DNA from: Gracilariopsis chorda
Lineage: Eukaryota > Rhodophyta > Florideophyceae > Gracilariales > Gracilariaceae
Reading direction: 5' to 3'
Assembly: GCA_003194525.1 (NCBI GenBank)
Contig: NBIV01000003.1
Span: 682,001-746,000 of the forward strand
Length of the DNA stretch: 64,000 nt
Shown: piece by piece, positions 31,150-43,437 of the stretch
Numbering within the stretch: position 1 is the first letter of the stretch
How the letters are laid out: every line of letters starts with the position of its first letter
Made by a program: the position numbers and the translations under genes
Notes under the pieces: model-generated
What the model was told of the DNA's origin: nothing
Database searches by the model: none
The model's input: the letters and a program-made list of their open reading frames with translations, nothing else

Positions 31150-32935
31150 TGGGCTCCAATTTCTGATCCAGAAAATCAACACCCAGCTAACGCGGAAAAC
31201 CACGCTCATGGAAGCGCACTTCCAACTTCTTCACCAGACTCTTTTACAAATCATCCCACCCTCAACAATGGAAACGTGGATAACAAAAAACTCCGAGTCC
31301 GGTCAGGAACTTCGCAACGAGTTTTCCTTCTGTACCCTTCGCGAAATGAAACAATCCTGCGGTGCAACTGGCTCAGTCTTGCGCGGTTCAGGAGCAGCAC
31401 GTCCCACTTCCACCCGCGGTAGCTCCTACTGGACTGGCTCTAGGCTCGCGTTGGTCATCGTACGACGCCCTTATGTGGCTGAATCAGATGAATCGCTGAC
31501 ACGCTTTCCGTCTCCAGCTCGCATCATGGGTCCATCCGACGGCAGTGGTGACGGGGATTTGCTCGACACTTAAGTGGATGGGTCAGAAACCCTGACGGAC
31601 ATCTATTGAGTATTCTCACCCTTTGGTGGGATTGGCAACAACACATTGCGATACCAGAACACATTCTCCAGCAACACACGGGAAACTCCGTTATGGTGGC
31701 TCACATTGCGATGGTGCGGATTGCTGATCAATGGCAAAGCCCAGCTCCGTTCGATATCTTCCCTCCTATAGACCATACCTTCGATATCAGCCTATTCTAG
31801 ACTCACGGTGAGACTGGGCACGGAGAGCGACTCGCGAACCTGGAATCTTGCGCATCGAGGCATTTCCACTACTCTTGGCAAAAGGCTCTGTGTTGGGAGA
31901 CGCCTATTCCTCTGGCAGAGTTCCGATACCCTTTTTGGCAGCTACTGTCCTACTTCCCACCAAACTTCACCCGTTACAAACGGCTCTGGAGACCGGTAGT
32001 TCGTCCCCTACAAAACCTTCAGATTGAGTGATCCTCGAATGGTGGCTGTATTACGAAGCGTGCCGTGATTTTTATATACACCTCTCACCGGTTCTCACGT
32101 ACCTCTGTCCCTTTTTATCTTGGTTCCCCGGTCAGGGCTTGGTCAGCAGTCGTAACCAAATCAGCTGCCTGCACTATGGCTTATATTCTCGCAGAGGTTT
32201 ACGACCAGTATCGATTGTGGTACATCCAACCCCGTATGCTGGCGGCTATTTGAAACTTGGACCTCAGTTTCCCCCTCGAGGGTCAGGCCAGCAAATACAA
32301 AGTACCGGAGTTAGTCAGATATATTGACGTTATCAACTGGAGTGAAGTCCTGCTGGAACAGAATGGTCGGCTTGACGGCGGCGGTTGTGTCGGTAGTCCG
32401 GGTTTCCGCAGAAACACCGCTCTTGTGGGTGAGTATTTTTCTCTGAAGCGATAAAAATCCGCGATGCGCTACGGGACGTGCTGGATGATCACCAACGAAG
32501 GTCTGTCGACTCCAGCCACTAATACTGCGCCTGTAACGGAGATGACACAATGGTCGATAATCCACCCCAAAGAAACGGGAGATATGGATATGAGGGAGTT
32601 GAAGAGGTCGCAGAGGAGTACTCTGTAAATGCAGCAGCGGCCCTTGGCATGAAAGTGGCAAGCACAGGGCCCTCGCCTCCTTGGGTTGCTTCACTTCCCA
32701 TTTTGGGTGTGCCCAATGAAAACTAAGTCGTTGTCCAGTTCCTCCGACGGACTGGTCTTAGCGCTACAAAAGTATCGGGTGAAAAATCCGCAATAGCGAA
32801 TGCCTTAGCATACGGTCTAGGCAGTCGTCAACGGTGGATTACAAGTGCGGTAAAGGCTTTAAATCGAGTATCCTGGTCTTCTTCTCTTGGCCTGGCCAGT
32901 GATGTGGTTAAGTTTCAGACTTTCTCTGGCTTCTG
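31150..32935 (+). pseudogene. Opposite-strand ORF (aORF) of element G
   Basis: Homolog of element A's aORF; function unknown. Recognisable pieces on +: a Pro/Ser/Asn-rich start (31150-31330), SRWSSYDALMWL, QHIAIPEHILQQH and MVRIADQWQSPAPFDIFPPI (31606-31800), AVVTKSAACTMAYILAEVYD, then DQYRLWYI (32203-32226) and ELVRYIDVINW (about 32305-32340), and a C-terminal VVQFLRRTGLS block (from 32727 to the stop at 32935). In A the corresponding blocks are HRIAVP, IKVAHQW, DQYRLWYI, LLNVIDNTDW and ISQFFQEAGLS. Broken by several stops and frame changes. The direction is opposite to G's gag-pol. Confidence 0.75.
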
Positions 32936-33131
32936 AGGTAAATGTATCTATTTATACCGGTTGTATTCGATAGTTCCCGTCCCAGACAGTATCTTTGAGA
33001 TTTTCTCTGCCTTCTTCATTTTTAGTTTTCGTTATCGTGGGTTTTGTTTCATATAGGTTTACAGAGCGTTGCTGGTGTCACTTTTCTTGCTCTGTGGTGG
33101 TAATGTATGACTTTGTACATATAAATTTGCC
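32936..33131. other. Short spacer between aORF and chromodomain of G
   Basis: No ORF. Part of the - strand reads TWELLRQIYMYKVIHYH, a likely C-terminal tail of the chromodomain in a shifted phase. Confidence 0.4.
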
Positions 33132-33419
33132 TCAATAGCTCCCACGTATCCCGGAATGGGTCATTACCATCTCGTACCAACTGGTGCGGTATCGCATGAT
33201 ACCTTCCTCGTTCCAACTGTAGTTGGCGACCTGGTCAATAACAAACTCGCGTGTGTACTGTTTCCAGCTATAACATCTCGTGGTCACCTCGCTCGGTGTG
33301 GGCTCTCTGATATCTGCAAAAATTTTGTTCAGGAAGATGTTGGGGTGCAATCCACTGTGGGCGGCTTCAGCCGTATCGTGGTGCTTGCTTCTGCTTACGC
33401 AGTAATCCTTGCGTATCAT
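33060..33419 (-). pseudogene. Chromodomain at the integrase C-terminus of element G
   Basis: 95-codon frame 33419-33132 ends REFVIDQVANYSWNEEGIMR and YRTSWYEMV, matching the first strands of a chromodomain (V-I-D..., YRxxW). The remaining DTWE part continues in the next phase to about 33060. Chromodomains at this position, after integrase, guide insertion toward particular chromatin in chromoviruses. The preceding - strand sequence is not readable up to the border of element D at about 33607. Confidence 0.6.
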
Positions 33420-33606
33420 GAGCTTGCGTGGGTCTGATCATCCTGACGATAGTTGCAAGGGCATGTCTCGTTGAATTATTCCCGGTTACTAGGGAAGAAA
33501 CGTCCGATGCTTCTCCATCTCCGCGCAATCATGTGATCTCCACGGCATTTGGTTACAAGCCGCCCCCTTGCGATCCATCTTCCTTGAAGGTATTACAAAT
33601 TCCCAT

Positions 33607-34149
33607 TGTGCTGTCTGACCACATTGGAAGTGCAACGCGCGCTGTACCAAGTGGTGAGTGTGTCACGTTGGCTAGAGTGGCTAACTAATTAGATAACTAA
33701 TTCTTTTAATTATTTAAGATAGGAAATGACACCCCGCTACTGTAGTGTGGGGCCAGGCAACTAGTGCCAGCCCCAAAGTATGCCACGTAGCCGATTGCAC
33801 CTGAGGTTGAGCCTCGCTCACCCTCAAGGTGGGTGCAGCGCTCCCTCACCAAGCATGGTAAAGGCCAGCACCTCTTGGCTAAGTGTGATACCAACTGGTT
33901 TCTACAGTCAATCTCTTCGTTTAGCTAAGACTATTCAGGCTTTACCAAACCGTATGTGCCGTGCTACCAACACTACCCAGTGGTTACGGTAAGCTTGCCT
34001 GGTTATCTTGCGCCCATAGTGGTTTGGTGCTGCCACACCCATTCGGTTACCCAACATCCACCCTTTAGGTAGAGCCCTCGTTGCGCTCACGCCAAAGGTT
34101 TTCCAAACGGATTACCCTGCTGGTACTTGACACCCGAGTTTGTACCACA
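33607..34149 (+). repeat. 5' LTR of element D
   Basis: Aligns with the 3' LTR along its length, including GTGGCTAACTAATTAG, GACACCCCGCTACTGT, GTGATACCAACTGGTTTCT and CCAAAGGTTTTCCAAACGG. Ends ...TACCACA. Confidence 0.85.
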
Positions 34150-34152
34150 TTT

Positions 34153-34166
34153 TGGTGCCCCGAAAC
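34153..34166 (+). promoter_or_regulatory. tRNA primer-binding site of element D
   Basis: TGGTGCCCCGAAAC lies 3 nt after the 5' LTR end and would pair with a tRNA 3' end reading GTTTCGGGGCACCA. Confidence 0.7.
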
Positions 34167-34281
34167 ATAATTGGAAATACACTTATTGGTTTTGGAAAGG
34201 AGAACTTAAGATCGTGTATTTTGGACACCATTTAGTTTATTTATCACCAGAAAGCAATTTAGTAAACCATCAGTTTACCAA

Positions 34282-36631
34282 TTGGATATGCCGCAACCGA
34301 ACAAAAGGTCCAGAGGTTCATCGAGTCGAAAGACGGGCGCAGGCCCATCCCAGAGATTCGTTGAACCAATGTTGGATAACCCGAGGAACTATGGAGAAGA
34401 ACTACCGTACAGGTCTATGCTGACGAAGGAGAGTAGACTGCGGAGGATGCCACTCTCCCGGTAACCAATGTGGTAGAGACCGCGTCCCCGGTGGCGCCGA
34501 GGATTAATGCCACATCTGACAAACTGGTAGAAGAAAAGGAAACGAAGAAATGTAAGATGGTGCTACCAAATTTGGATTTGGATACAATTACCAAGATGGT
34601 GGTTGGCCGTGTTACACACCAGCAGGCAGACCAAATACCTGCATTGGTTTTCCAATTTCTGGAGCAGAGCGCTCGGGAATATGTTTACTAAATGGTACAG
34701 GAGTCCCTGCAGGAACACCAATTCGGTGGCCCCGCAGAGTCAGCAAACAGTCATAGTACTGAAACCAACCGCTCAGGGTGACCCACAGGTTGTATAAGTC
34801 ATGCAGGCCATCCAGCCATCCCTTCCCATTAACCAAACTAATAGAAAGCTTCCCGACCCATTTCGGAAACAGGCAGACCTTCAGGTAGGCGAAGGCCCGG
34901 GGTTTATATACCTTCTGGAACCAACTGGTAGAGCCAAGCAGGGATCCAAAAGAGAGGACCCTGATGGTGGTGGTTCGTCGAGCTCGGAGAATGAGCGGCG
35001 ACGGAGACCAAAAGGAAAGAAGAAGACCAAGAGGAGATGGAGAAAGAGCCGTGGGTCGGACCCTGACTGCTCAGACTCCAATACGGATACGGAGCCATCG
35101 GAGGATGTCGAGCACCGTGAAGGTAGGAAAACGAGGAAGGAAAAACACCGTTGGAAGGTGAAGAAAAACCGTAAAGGGAACACCAAACGGTGTGCCTCAT
35201 CCGATGACAATGAGTCTGATACGGATTCGGACCTGGAGGTTATTCGACCGTTGAACGGCTTTCTTACCAAGGGATTTGACTACGGAACCTACATGTTACG
35301 GAACCGGGATTCTGAGTATACCTCACAGGTGGCTCAGAAGATTACCAACCAGTAGAAACGAATTGGGTTCCAAACCGGTTATACTACCTTCACAGGTGAC
35401 GATCCCATTGCAATCATTTATTTCCTTCAAAGGTTCAAAATTGCTTGTGACAAGAACGATTTTTGAGAAGGTGCAGCCATGTGGTTATTTCAGTTCTACT
35501 TGAAGAAACAGGCCGCATGCTTGCTCCATAGTAGGATGCAATAAAATACCATGTCGGTTGACGAAGACCAAACGGAGATGCGTCGGTCTATATCCGCTGG
35601 TCGTCAACTACCTTTTTGAAACCTATGCGACCGATGAGGGTATTAAAGAAACTTACGCTGAGCTTCTAGGTTACCATCAGAGGTCAGGACAAACCTAAAT
35701 GGATTTCGTGAAGTCTTTATTCGTGATGGCCTCCCGGTGTGGTAATGTATTCAGCACCACGCGGTTGAAGTCATTGTTAGCCGATAACATCAACGAAGCC
35801 ATTAGGTCTCAATTGAGGAATTACCTCGCGAAAACCGAAAGGTGGACTATAACAGGCTCGCGCGATATGTGCAAGCCCCTGGAGACACTCATAGAGCCGG
35901 TCAAAGACAGCCCACTACGGTTGTCAAGCCTGGCCAGCATCAACCGAAACGGAGGATACTGGAGGTGGATTATTCGCCACCTTCAGACGACACAGTGCAC
36001 GATGGCACACCCGTTGGATCCACGGTCCACTTGGTACACATCGGGTCCGCAACCGCATCAGTCTCTCCTCCATCTGCCTGGACGTCCCCAATGGTAATAT
36101 CAGCCTCGAAGTTGTCGACGCCACCCACGCAAGTATCCGTCACTGATCAACAGGTACTCGCAATACAACCAAGTGGTAGGACCCCACCCCAGAGTCAGTG
36201 GTCTTCTTACCATACGGCTCGTGTCCAATCGATGGACAGGACGGCAGTGCGCGGAACCTGGATGGCTTTGAGGCACCCAACCACTGGGAATCTTCTTTGC
36301 TGGTTTTGCCTGTCAACTAACAACTGGGCTATGACATGTTCTAATGTCACCTCTCAGGTTAGAACAGCGCCCCTACAGGTGCGTCAGCAAAACCACCCGG
36401 TGTTATTTGGCCAAGCAGGTGGCAACTGAAAAGTTCAGGGCAAGCAACCTTCTGGAAATCAACAGGTTAGTCTGGTCACCAGTGCGGAGACTGCAGAGGA
36501 AGCCGCCACCGTACCGCCACGGGCAGGAGACGCCTAAAGGTATGGCTGCAGGTGAATCTAAACTGGTTCCATTTGGAAGGCCAACTGACACCAGCTGGTT
36601 CTTGTATGAATGTTCGCCCTGTGGTCACTGA
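34282..36631 (+). pseudogene. gag of element D
   Basis: Reading pieces: 34282-34464 (start MDMPQPNKRSRGSSSRK), 34470-34691, 34801-35355 with a strongly basic and acidic/Ser-rich stretch (ENERRRRPKGKKKTKRRWRK, later DDNESDTDSDLEV), then the capsid-like start FQTGYTTFTGDDPIAIIYFL around 35367-35430 and onward. 35842-36429 ends with CWFCLSTNNWAMTC, a CCHC knuckle whose His is Asn. Stops and frame changes throughout. The charged region is unusually long for a gypsy gag. Confidence 0.75.
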
Positions 36632-36699
36632 AGAGGAAGCAGTATAAGACCATTCGGTACCTACTTGATTTCTGAAGCATGAAAACTACAAGGTAGACA

Positions 36700-37130
36700 T
36701 CACCTTTGGGTTCTTGTTAACCATTTGGTTCCGTATACCGCCATCTTGGATACGGGAGCTTGACCAAACCTGGTTAATGCGAAGTTCCTATCCCCAAAGA
36801 TATTGGGAAGGGTACAACCGAGTACCATCAGAACTTCTTTGGTGGATGCAAATAAGCAATTATTAGCGGTCCGTGGAAGTGTAGACCTAATGGTAGCTGT
36901 AAGAAACCTTAAGGTTCGGGTACATTTTATTATGATCAACCAATTGGCAACGGATTGTATTCTTGTAACTACATTCAAAAACAACTATTTCCGGACAATT
37001 TTGCCTCGTACTAGAACAGGTTTGTGCTATAAACGTCCAAGAGTGGCCATTTTAGGTCGTCAAAAATTGAGAACCGCATCAGCTCCGAGACAGGAAACCC
37101 CGTCGGCGACAGTATCCAAAACGATTTGAT
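36700..37130 (+). pseudogene. Retropepsin-like protease of element D
   Basis: A + frame reads YTAILDTGA, then an in-frame TGA, then PNLVNAKFL (about 36735-36790): the active-site D-T-G is intact but followed by a stop. Downstream (36803-37129) VDANKQLLAVRG and MVAVRNLKVRVHF continue the fold. Confidence 0.7.
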
Positions 37131-37560
37131 TGGCGAAGTCCATTCGACTTCTGCCCATGCAGCAAGTGGTAGCCAAAGTGGTAGCCAGGCGACTGACCGA
37201 GTTTGCTAAAACTAGAAAGCCACCATAAGGAATTGGAACGCCACGTGACGATGTTGGAGAACAGAATCGTGGACAATATACCGAATCAGACCTTTCAGGT
37301 ATGCTTAAGCAACGTCAGCAACCATATGGTCAAAGTACAGAAGAACATCGGTGTTGGAATCATATCTCCTGCTACGGGTAGCATATTTATCCTGAAACCA
37401 TTAAGGTCGTCCGGAGAAATCCACCCTAAGAAGGGGGGGCGAGCCAACTGCGGAAAACAAGAACTCAACCATGCCGGTAAATGCCGCAGCAACACCGACA
37501 CAAGACGGAAATACCAACTGGAAAGAGGAAGTAACCATAGCGTCTGAAGGGAAACCTTGT

Positions 37561-38570
37561 AAGGACAGAATCCTCGACCTATTGAATCCGTTCAGTGCCA
37601 TGTGGTCAGGTCCCATAGGGGTGATCAAGGTCACATAACACCGTATCAACTTGGTTCCTGGAGCCAAGCCGATACAAAAACAAGCATACCGAGCAGGTTC
37701 GAAAGCCCGACAGGTTGAAATCCAAGAGATGGAAAGGGTGTTGACGGAAGGGGTTATTGAGGGCGCATGTGTGGAGTGGGCCAGCCCAGTGGTATGGATT
37801 CAGAAGAAGGGAGACACTAAAAGGACGTTTTGTATCAACTATCGAAAACGAAATGCCGTTACGGTCAGGGATTCTTATCCGATACCCAGAATGGACAAGT
37901 GTATCGATTACCTCGGGGATGTGAAAGTCGTCACCACATTGGATGCCAATTGAGGTTAGTGGCAAGTGGACATACCTGGGGAGGATAGGGAAAAGACTAC
38001 ATTCACCTGCCATGCTGGTCTCTTCCGTTTCTTACGAATTCGATCTGGTTTACGCACCGCGCCCGCTACGTTTCAGAGAGCTCTAGAAATAATCCTATCG
38101 AAGGTAAGATGCTAGACCGCGCTGGTGTACATAAATGACGTATTCATCTATTCTTGATCTGTTAATGAGCACTTTAGGCACGTCCGATCGGCACTCCAGC
38201 TCCTGATGGATGCAGGGGTGACGCTCAAGTTACGCAAATGTGTGCTCTTCGACCAAAGTTTGGAGTATCTGGGTCACATGATCAGCCCAGGATGCCTACA
38301 GGTAGCCGAGAGGAATGTCCGAGCAGTTTAGGGAGCTAGGCTTTCACAGACCCAAATGTATATCCGCTCCTTCATTAGATTGTGCAATGTGTACCGTCAG
38401 TTAATCAAGGGGTGTGCTAAGATTGCAGCTCCCTTTCATAGGAAACTGCAAAAGGGACAACCAGATCGGTTTGGATACCTTGAGTAGGACAAAATCGGGG
38501 CTTCTAAGGAACTGAAAGCTGCTCTGATCTTGCCAAGAATATTGGCTTTACCCAAGTCTGGCTATCATTA
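37561..38570 (+). pseudogene. Reverse transcriptase of element D
   Basis: 37651-37953 contains ASPVVWIQKKGDTKRTFCIN and YRKRNAVTVRDSYPIPRMDK (fingers and palm) and ends VVTTLDAN followed by a TGA. The sequence continues with RTAPATFQRALEIIL, the polymerase box YIND (38128-38139) instead of YxDD, TLKLRKCVLFDQSLEYLGHM, and IRSFIRLCNVYRQLIKGC (thumb) with stops in several places. Loss of one catalytic Asp would abolish activity. Confidence 0.88.
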
Positions 38571-38960
38571 AACCCTTGATATGGAAGGGTCTCCCGCTCA
38601 GGTATGATGCTGTTAAGGCACCAATCTGTTACTGGAGTAGGGCGCTCACCAGAACGGAACATACTTAAACCTTGACGGAGAAGGAATGCTTAGCCGTGGT
38701 GTGGAGCATGCTGATGCTCTGTCTTTAGCTATATGAAACAAATTATACCCAGCAGACTGATCATGATGCGTTGAGGTGGATATTGGGCCTCGCAAACGCT
38801 TCCAGACGGCTAGCCACATGGATATTGAGACTCTCAGAGTTTGATTATGATGCACAATACCGTCCAGGGATAAAACATAACTTGGCCAATACCATTTCAC
38901 GCTTCATAACCAATGGGCTGGAAAAGGAATCAGTGGAGGACGATATTCCGTGCCTCACTA
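38571..38960 (+). pseudogene. RNase H region of element D
   Basis: Only the C-terminal half is clear in one frame (38771-38960): HDALRWILGL is followed by RLATWILRLSEFDYDAQYRP and KHNLANTISRFI. The N-terminal part is present in broken phases from 38571, with a TLDMEG remnant of the TDAS motif. Confidence 0.75.
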
Positions 38961-40330
38961 TCCAATTGGTTAAGGATGGAAAGGGAGCGAAAACTGAGGT
39001 AGGTACCTTCTTGGATGAAGAGGAAGAATTACGTCAGGTTATCGTCACAGACAATGCACCGAAGGGAGTTTTTGCAGTGGAGGGGGAGGACTATTCCCCT
39101 ACTAACAAAGAGAAATTCTTGCGAGAGGAAGCAACCAATAGGTATTGCAAGTCATTGCTACACCTTGTTGTGTGGAATGATACGCAGTTCGATGTGGACC
39201 ATGAATTATATTAAGTCAGGCGGTCCGCCCTGGATGGCCTGCTCCAAAAGCTCGTTCCGGAGTCGTTTCGCCAAAGCGATCTACATTCGGCTCACCGGCC
39301 ACGGTTGGCAAGTCACTCGGGAGATACACGAATTTACAACACCCTAAGGAGATACTTCTACTGGCCCCTGCTGGCTCACGAGGTCTATACCTATGTGGCT
39401 AGAAGCACCTCGTGCGTTAAGACCCGTGGTGGTATTCGAAAACATTGTAAGTTTATAGAGCTATACCCCGCGGCCTGCCCCTTGGATTTCATTGCTATTG
39501 CACTATTGAGAGCACTTCTGGAAACCTCGAAAAGGAATGAGTACGACATGGTAATCACCGATCGCTTAAAGAAGCTCACAAGGTCAGTCCCTCTCAAGAG
39601 CACAACCTCACTTGTTCTAGCGGAAGCATTTCTAGACCATTGGGTATATCTATATGGTCCTCCAATCTACCTCCTCACTGACAATGGTTCTAACCTGGCT
39701 TCGAAGTATTTCGAATCAGTTTGTACCATGTTAGGTTTGAAGCACTAATCCACGACTGCGTACCACCCCCAGACCCATGCACAAGTTGAAAGGTTTAACA
39801 AAACCCTTGTGGAACGATTGCGTCATTACTTCGCTGAAAACAAATCGGATTGGGCTGAGTTCGTACAGCCCTTTACGTACGCCTACAACTTGCAGGTACA
39901 TCGCTCAACGGGAACCACTCCCTCTAATTTGGTTTTTTCACGACACCCTCCAGGTATTATTGTCCAAGCTGGTCCGGCGAACTGCCGTGCTTGTGAAACA
40001 CAACCTGGTGCTCAAGTGAAGAAGGATATCCTAAGAAGGTTGAAAGGAACCCTTGCGGTAGCATCATCAAAGATGACCGCAGCCCAGGAGAGGTACAAGA
40101 AGTACTTCGACCAGAACGTGAAATAAATTACCAAACTGGAGGTCGGGGACTACGTATTCGTGGATTTCTCACCACGTAGTGCTCAGCCAGTCCCAAAGGA
40201 CTAGAATGATGACCGGATGGCAGCGGAGGAGATAAAATCAAGCTACTGCCGAATTCAACTGGTCCTTAAGACGTTATACGAGCATAGGACCACATGGTAG
40301 CCATCCTGGAAGGCAGTTTAGGGAACGCCG
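38961..40330 (+). pseudogene. Integrase of element D
   Basis: An acidic linker (38961-39214) leads to an integrase: TRIYNTLRRYFYWPLLAHEV (39320-39385) from the zinc-binding region, whose second cysteine pair is altered, then the core. DMVITDRLKKLTRSVPLKST and YLLTDNGSNLASKYF (second Asp) are in 39305-39748. After a stop at 39746, YHPQTHAQVERFNKTLVERL supplies the Glu, and the C-terminal segment FTYAYNLQVHRSTGTTPSNL follows (39809-40126). The first catalytic Asp appears lost (FIAIALLRAL). Remaining integrase tail continues to about 40330 in broken phase. Confidence 0.88.
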
Positions 40331-40614
40331 TTTCGTTTGATAGGGTTACGAGAGCCCCGCACGCCAACGTATCAACTGAGGTTCTCTATGGAACACAGAG
40401 CACCCTTGCTTCGGCTCTATCAACCCAATTGGAACAATAACCTCCCAGGGACTCGGCCTGTACTCCGTGACAGGATGAGAGGACTAAAACAGTTGGACCA
40501 AAGAAGGTGACTGCCGAACCTAGGGTTGTTCCCGTTGCTTAACCGATTGGAAATGGAATATCACCACAAGAGAACGCAATACGACCTCTTGTAACTGTAC
40601 CAACAGAAACTGAA

Positions 40615-40857
40615 ATGGTCATTGACTCTATCTTCGGTCACGAGTTCACCATATTGGGAATTGGGTACCGTGTACAGTGGTATGGGTGGATGGCGTCCTA
40701 TGAAACCCTGGAACCGCCCCACCACATACTCAATAAGTTCTTCATAAGGTATTGGCGCAAACGAAATGAAAACCCACCAACTGGATCCTTCAACGCTCAT
40801 GCCGTGCATGGACGCTACGAATGGGGGAGGGGTGAGCTTTTTGAAGCAATGAAATGA
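40615..40857 (+). pseudogene. Chromodomain of element D
   Basis: An 80-codon frame reads VIDSIFGHEF, GIGYRVQWYGWMASYETLEP and a following helix (ILNKFFIRYWRKR): the three strands (Y-R-V-x-W-Y-G, T-x-E-P) and helix of a chromodomain. It ends with a TGA at 40857, taken as the end of pol. Confidence 0.75.
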
Positions 40858-40909
40858 GTTGAATAACTAAAAAGGAATTAAGAACAACTCAATTAACAAC
40901 AGAACACAT

Positions 40910-43437
40910 TTACGCATGTTGGCAATCACAAGATTGTGCAAAGGCCACGAATAAACCGTACCTTAAGGAACATAACGAGACGGAGATCAAGTACCATTGC
41001 AACCCTGTCCACTCCCCCGACGGAGAGGTAGCCCCACTGGCATTGGACCCACTGCCAGGAGTAGTACCTGCCAGGGGAGACGCAACAGTCGAGGGACCAG
41101 CCTGAACAGCTGTTAAACCCCGTGTAACCGGAATTGGTGGAGGGCGATTGGGATACACCGGATGGTTCTGCGTTGGTTGATCCAAACGGGATGCAGTACC
41201 AAATGGAGCCATGGACGGAACACGTGAATGGGAATTGAATCCGGTGGAAGTTGGTAGTAGAGAGCCGGTTGGTGTGGTCGCAGCTGGAACACCGAATGGT
41301 TGAGTCAGCCCCACGGCAGCCGGTTGGTTATAAGAAGTACCAGCCGAGGGCGTTTAGTCAATTATCTAGGAAAGAGCTCCCGCATGGTAGGTCACCGCTT
41401 GGTACAGCGCGTCCTGGGATTGTTCCCAGAAGCCGCAGACGCCATCGTTTTGAGCCTCCCGCCATGCGAATACAGGACGGTAACTGGTCAGGGCATCACC
41501 AAAAGGCTGCCTACCAGAACGGACCAGAATGGATCAGCAATAGCCTAACCAACTGGAATGGAAAGAGTTCCGCAACCAGTAGGAGGCGCGACCGTAGTAG
41601 GTGCAGTAGCCGCTCCTGGGACGCTTGCAGGCCCCGCAGGGGACTCTATAACCTATCGGGGCATAGCAATGTCCGTGTGGCTCCCATCTTCCTGGTCGGG
41701 AAGATGAGCCAAGAGGCTCTGCTCCTCCGTCATAGCTACGTGGAGCTCGTTGTGGTTCCATATCGTCCAAGCCTGTCCTGATCTCCAGGGGTTGTTTTCA
41801 GCTGCATGCAAACTGGCGGTGAGCTCCTCCACCGAGTACGGTGTATCTCTTACCAGGCTTTCTACGCCAAGTTCGTTGCGTATGATCCCCAACAGGTGCT
41901 TTGACCTACAAAAGATACGACCAACGGGATACAGAGCGTGAGCTGGAAAGGTAGGATCATTAGACCGGATAGGCCAAGTCACGCCCTCTCGAGCAGTCTT
42001 GAGGGATAGGAGAGCCATCATGGTCGCAAACTCCGCAAGGGCAATATTCCAAACGTTACGTGCAAAAGGAGAGCTATCTACAATAGCACTGCCGAAGTAG
42101 GCTAAAACCGGAGGGGTTGGGACGTCCAAGAACTGGCATACTTCGTAGTGTTCCCACCAACTTGGTCGTGGCACATACATCGTATGGCCCATCGCATCGT
42201 CTTTCGAAAAAAATTCCGCTAGGTTGTACGTTTGCATATTCTGCACGTTGGCCCGGCGGTGACAAAAGTGGGTTTCGTCAGCCGAGTCCCCAGCCCATCT
42301 TTCACGGTCTATGACCCAGTTGGTATGCAACGGTTTGTCGAAGAAAACCAAGACAAAGTCACACCGCACGGCCAAAAGATGGGGACCCATACGGTATAGG
42401 TACTAAACCACTCGGCGGAAGTAATTCACTTCTTGGGGACAGCGGATGAAGGGAAGGTCAGACAGAACCATCGGAGGTATAACATAAACGAAAGGTGTAT
42501 GACGCTGCTTGGCATCAAACTCCGCCGATCGGTTGATCTGCCGGTTTCGGCTACCAGGTAGTGATAGAGCACTATAGGTGGGAATCTGCACTAGGCGGTC
42601 GCAATCCAGTCGGCTGTAAGTGATATAGGTGTCCACCGAGGGTCGACGGTATTCAATCGGAGCCCTAACCAAGTTGGTATTGATAGGCCAATAATTGGAA
42701 TCGAAGATGCGGTGGTCAACTTCCTACAGCGCGGTTCCATAACCACCTTGGCAATGAAAACGTTCACCAACAAGAAAAGGACTCGGCCTGGGTTTACCCA
42801 TAGATGAGACAGCTTCCGGAGCGGTTTGAGAAGTTCCAGGAATCGGAACCAAGTCTGGATAGTTGCTCTGAGAGGCCGAAGGGTGTCTGCAACCACGGCC
42901 ACGACCACTACTGGAATTCTGCAAAGCTCCCCAGAATTAGGAGCGACTCACCTGTTTGGAAATGCCCCCGTAGGGACCTAAATGAGGTTGACGACTCACT
43001 GCTGACGCCAAACCAATTGGGGCTGTGTGAAATCCGGTTGGCAAAGAGGAAGGAGACCGACCAGAGGAGTCGTTCCAAGTGGTGAAATAGGGATCGGGAC
43101 CTGGTTCCGCGACCACTAGAGAAACACCCTCGCCTGCCAGCTGCGACCTATCGATAAACCGCCTCAAAGAACGGAGAAAACGCCGAACGGAGGAAGACGG
43201 TTCCCTCCGCCCGGAGTGAATTGAGTGAGTATCCGGCCCATCCCTCTTGGACTCGATGTCCTGTGTCGGCGTGGGAGGACCATGACGCTGCGGTGGTGCC
43301 TCCTCAGAACCAATTGGTGGATGTGCTGGCGAGGCCTCTCGCTCTTCCAAGTCCAAAATGTTTACCAATTCTTCGTGTGGGGGACGCATGACGTGTCGGA
43401 TCAGGACTAACCATTTGGGAGGACGACCAACGGGCAT
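40910..43437 (-). pseudogene. Opposite-strand ORF (aORF) of element D
   Basis: Reads against gag-pol between the chromodomain and the 3' LTR, as in A and G. A plausible start is MPVGRPPKWLVLIRHVMRPP at 43437, though the frame is open back to 43749. One phase is kept through 43749-42937, 42924-42724, 42672-42403 and 42390-41653, with stops between; a Pro/Thr/Gly-rich C-terminus is at 41314-40910. The block FLDVPTPPVLAYFGSAIVD resembles the A block RIAVPSQPIIYYRGVPDVN, but the DQYRLWYI and GLS blocks were not found, so homology to A and G is weaker here. It contains several Trp-rich segments. No known domain. Confidence 0.62.

Noticed and set aside
34881-35270. 129-codon - strand ORF, Ser/Phe-rich
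   Set aside because: Antisense of the Lys/Arg/Ser-rich gag region of D, not of the type or position of the opposite-strand gene near the 3' LTR.
41251-41781. 176-codon + ORF after D's chromodomain
   Set aside because: Shadow of the - strand aORF; the - strand keeps a coherent phase over a much longer stretch and resembles A's protein.
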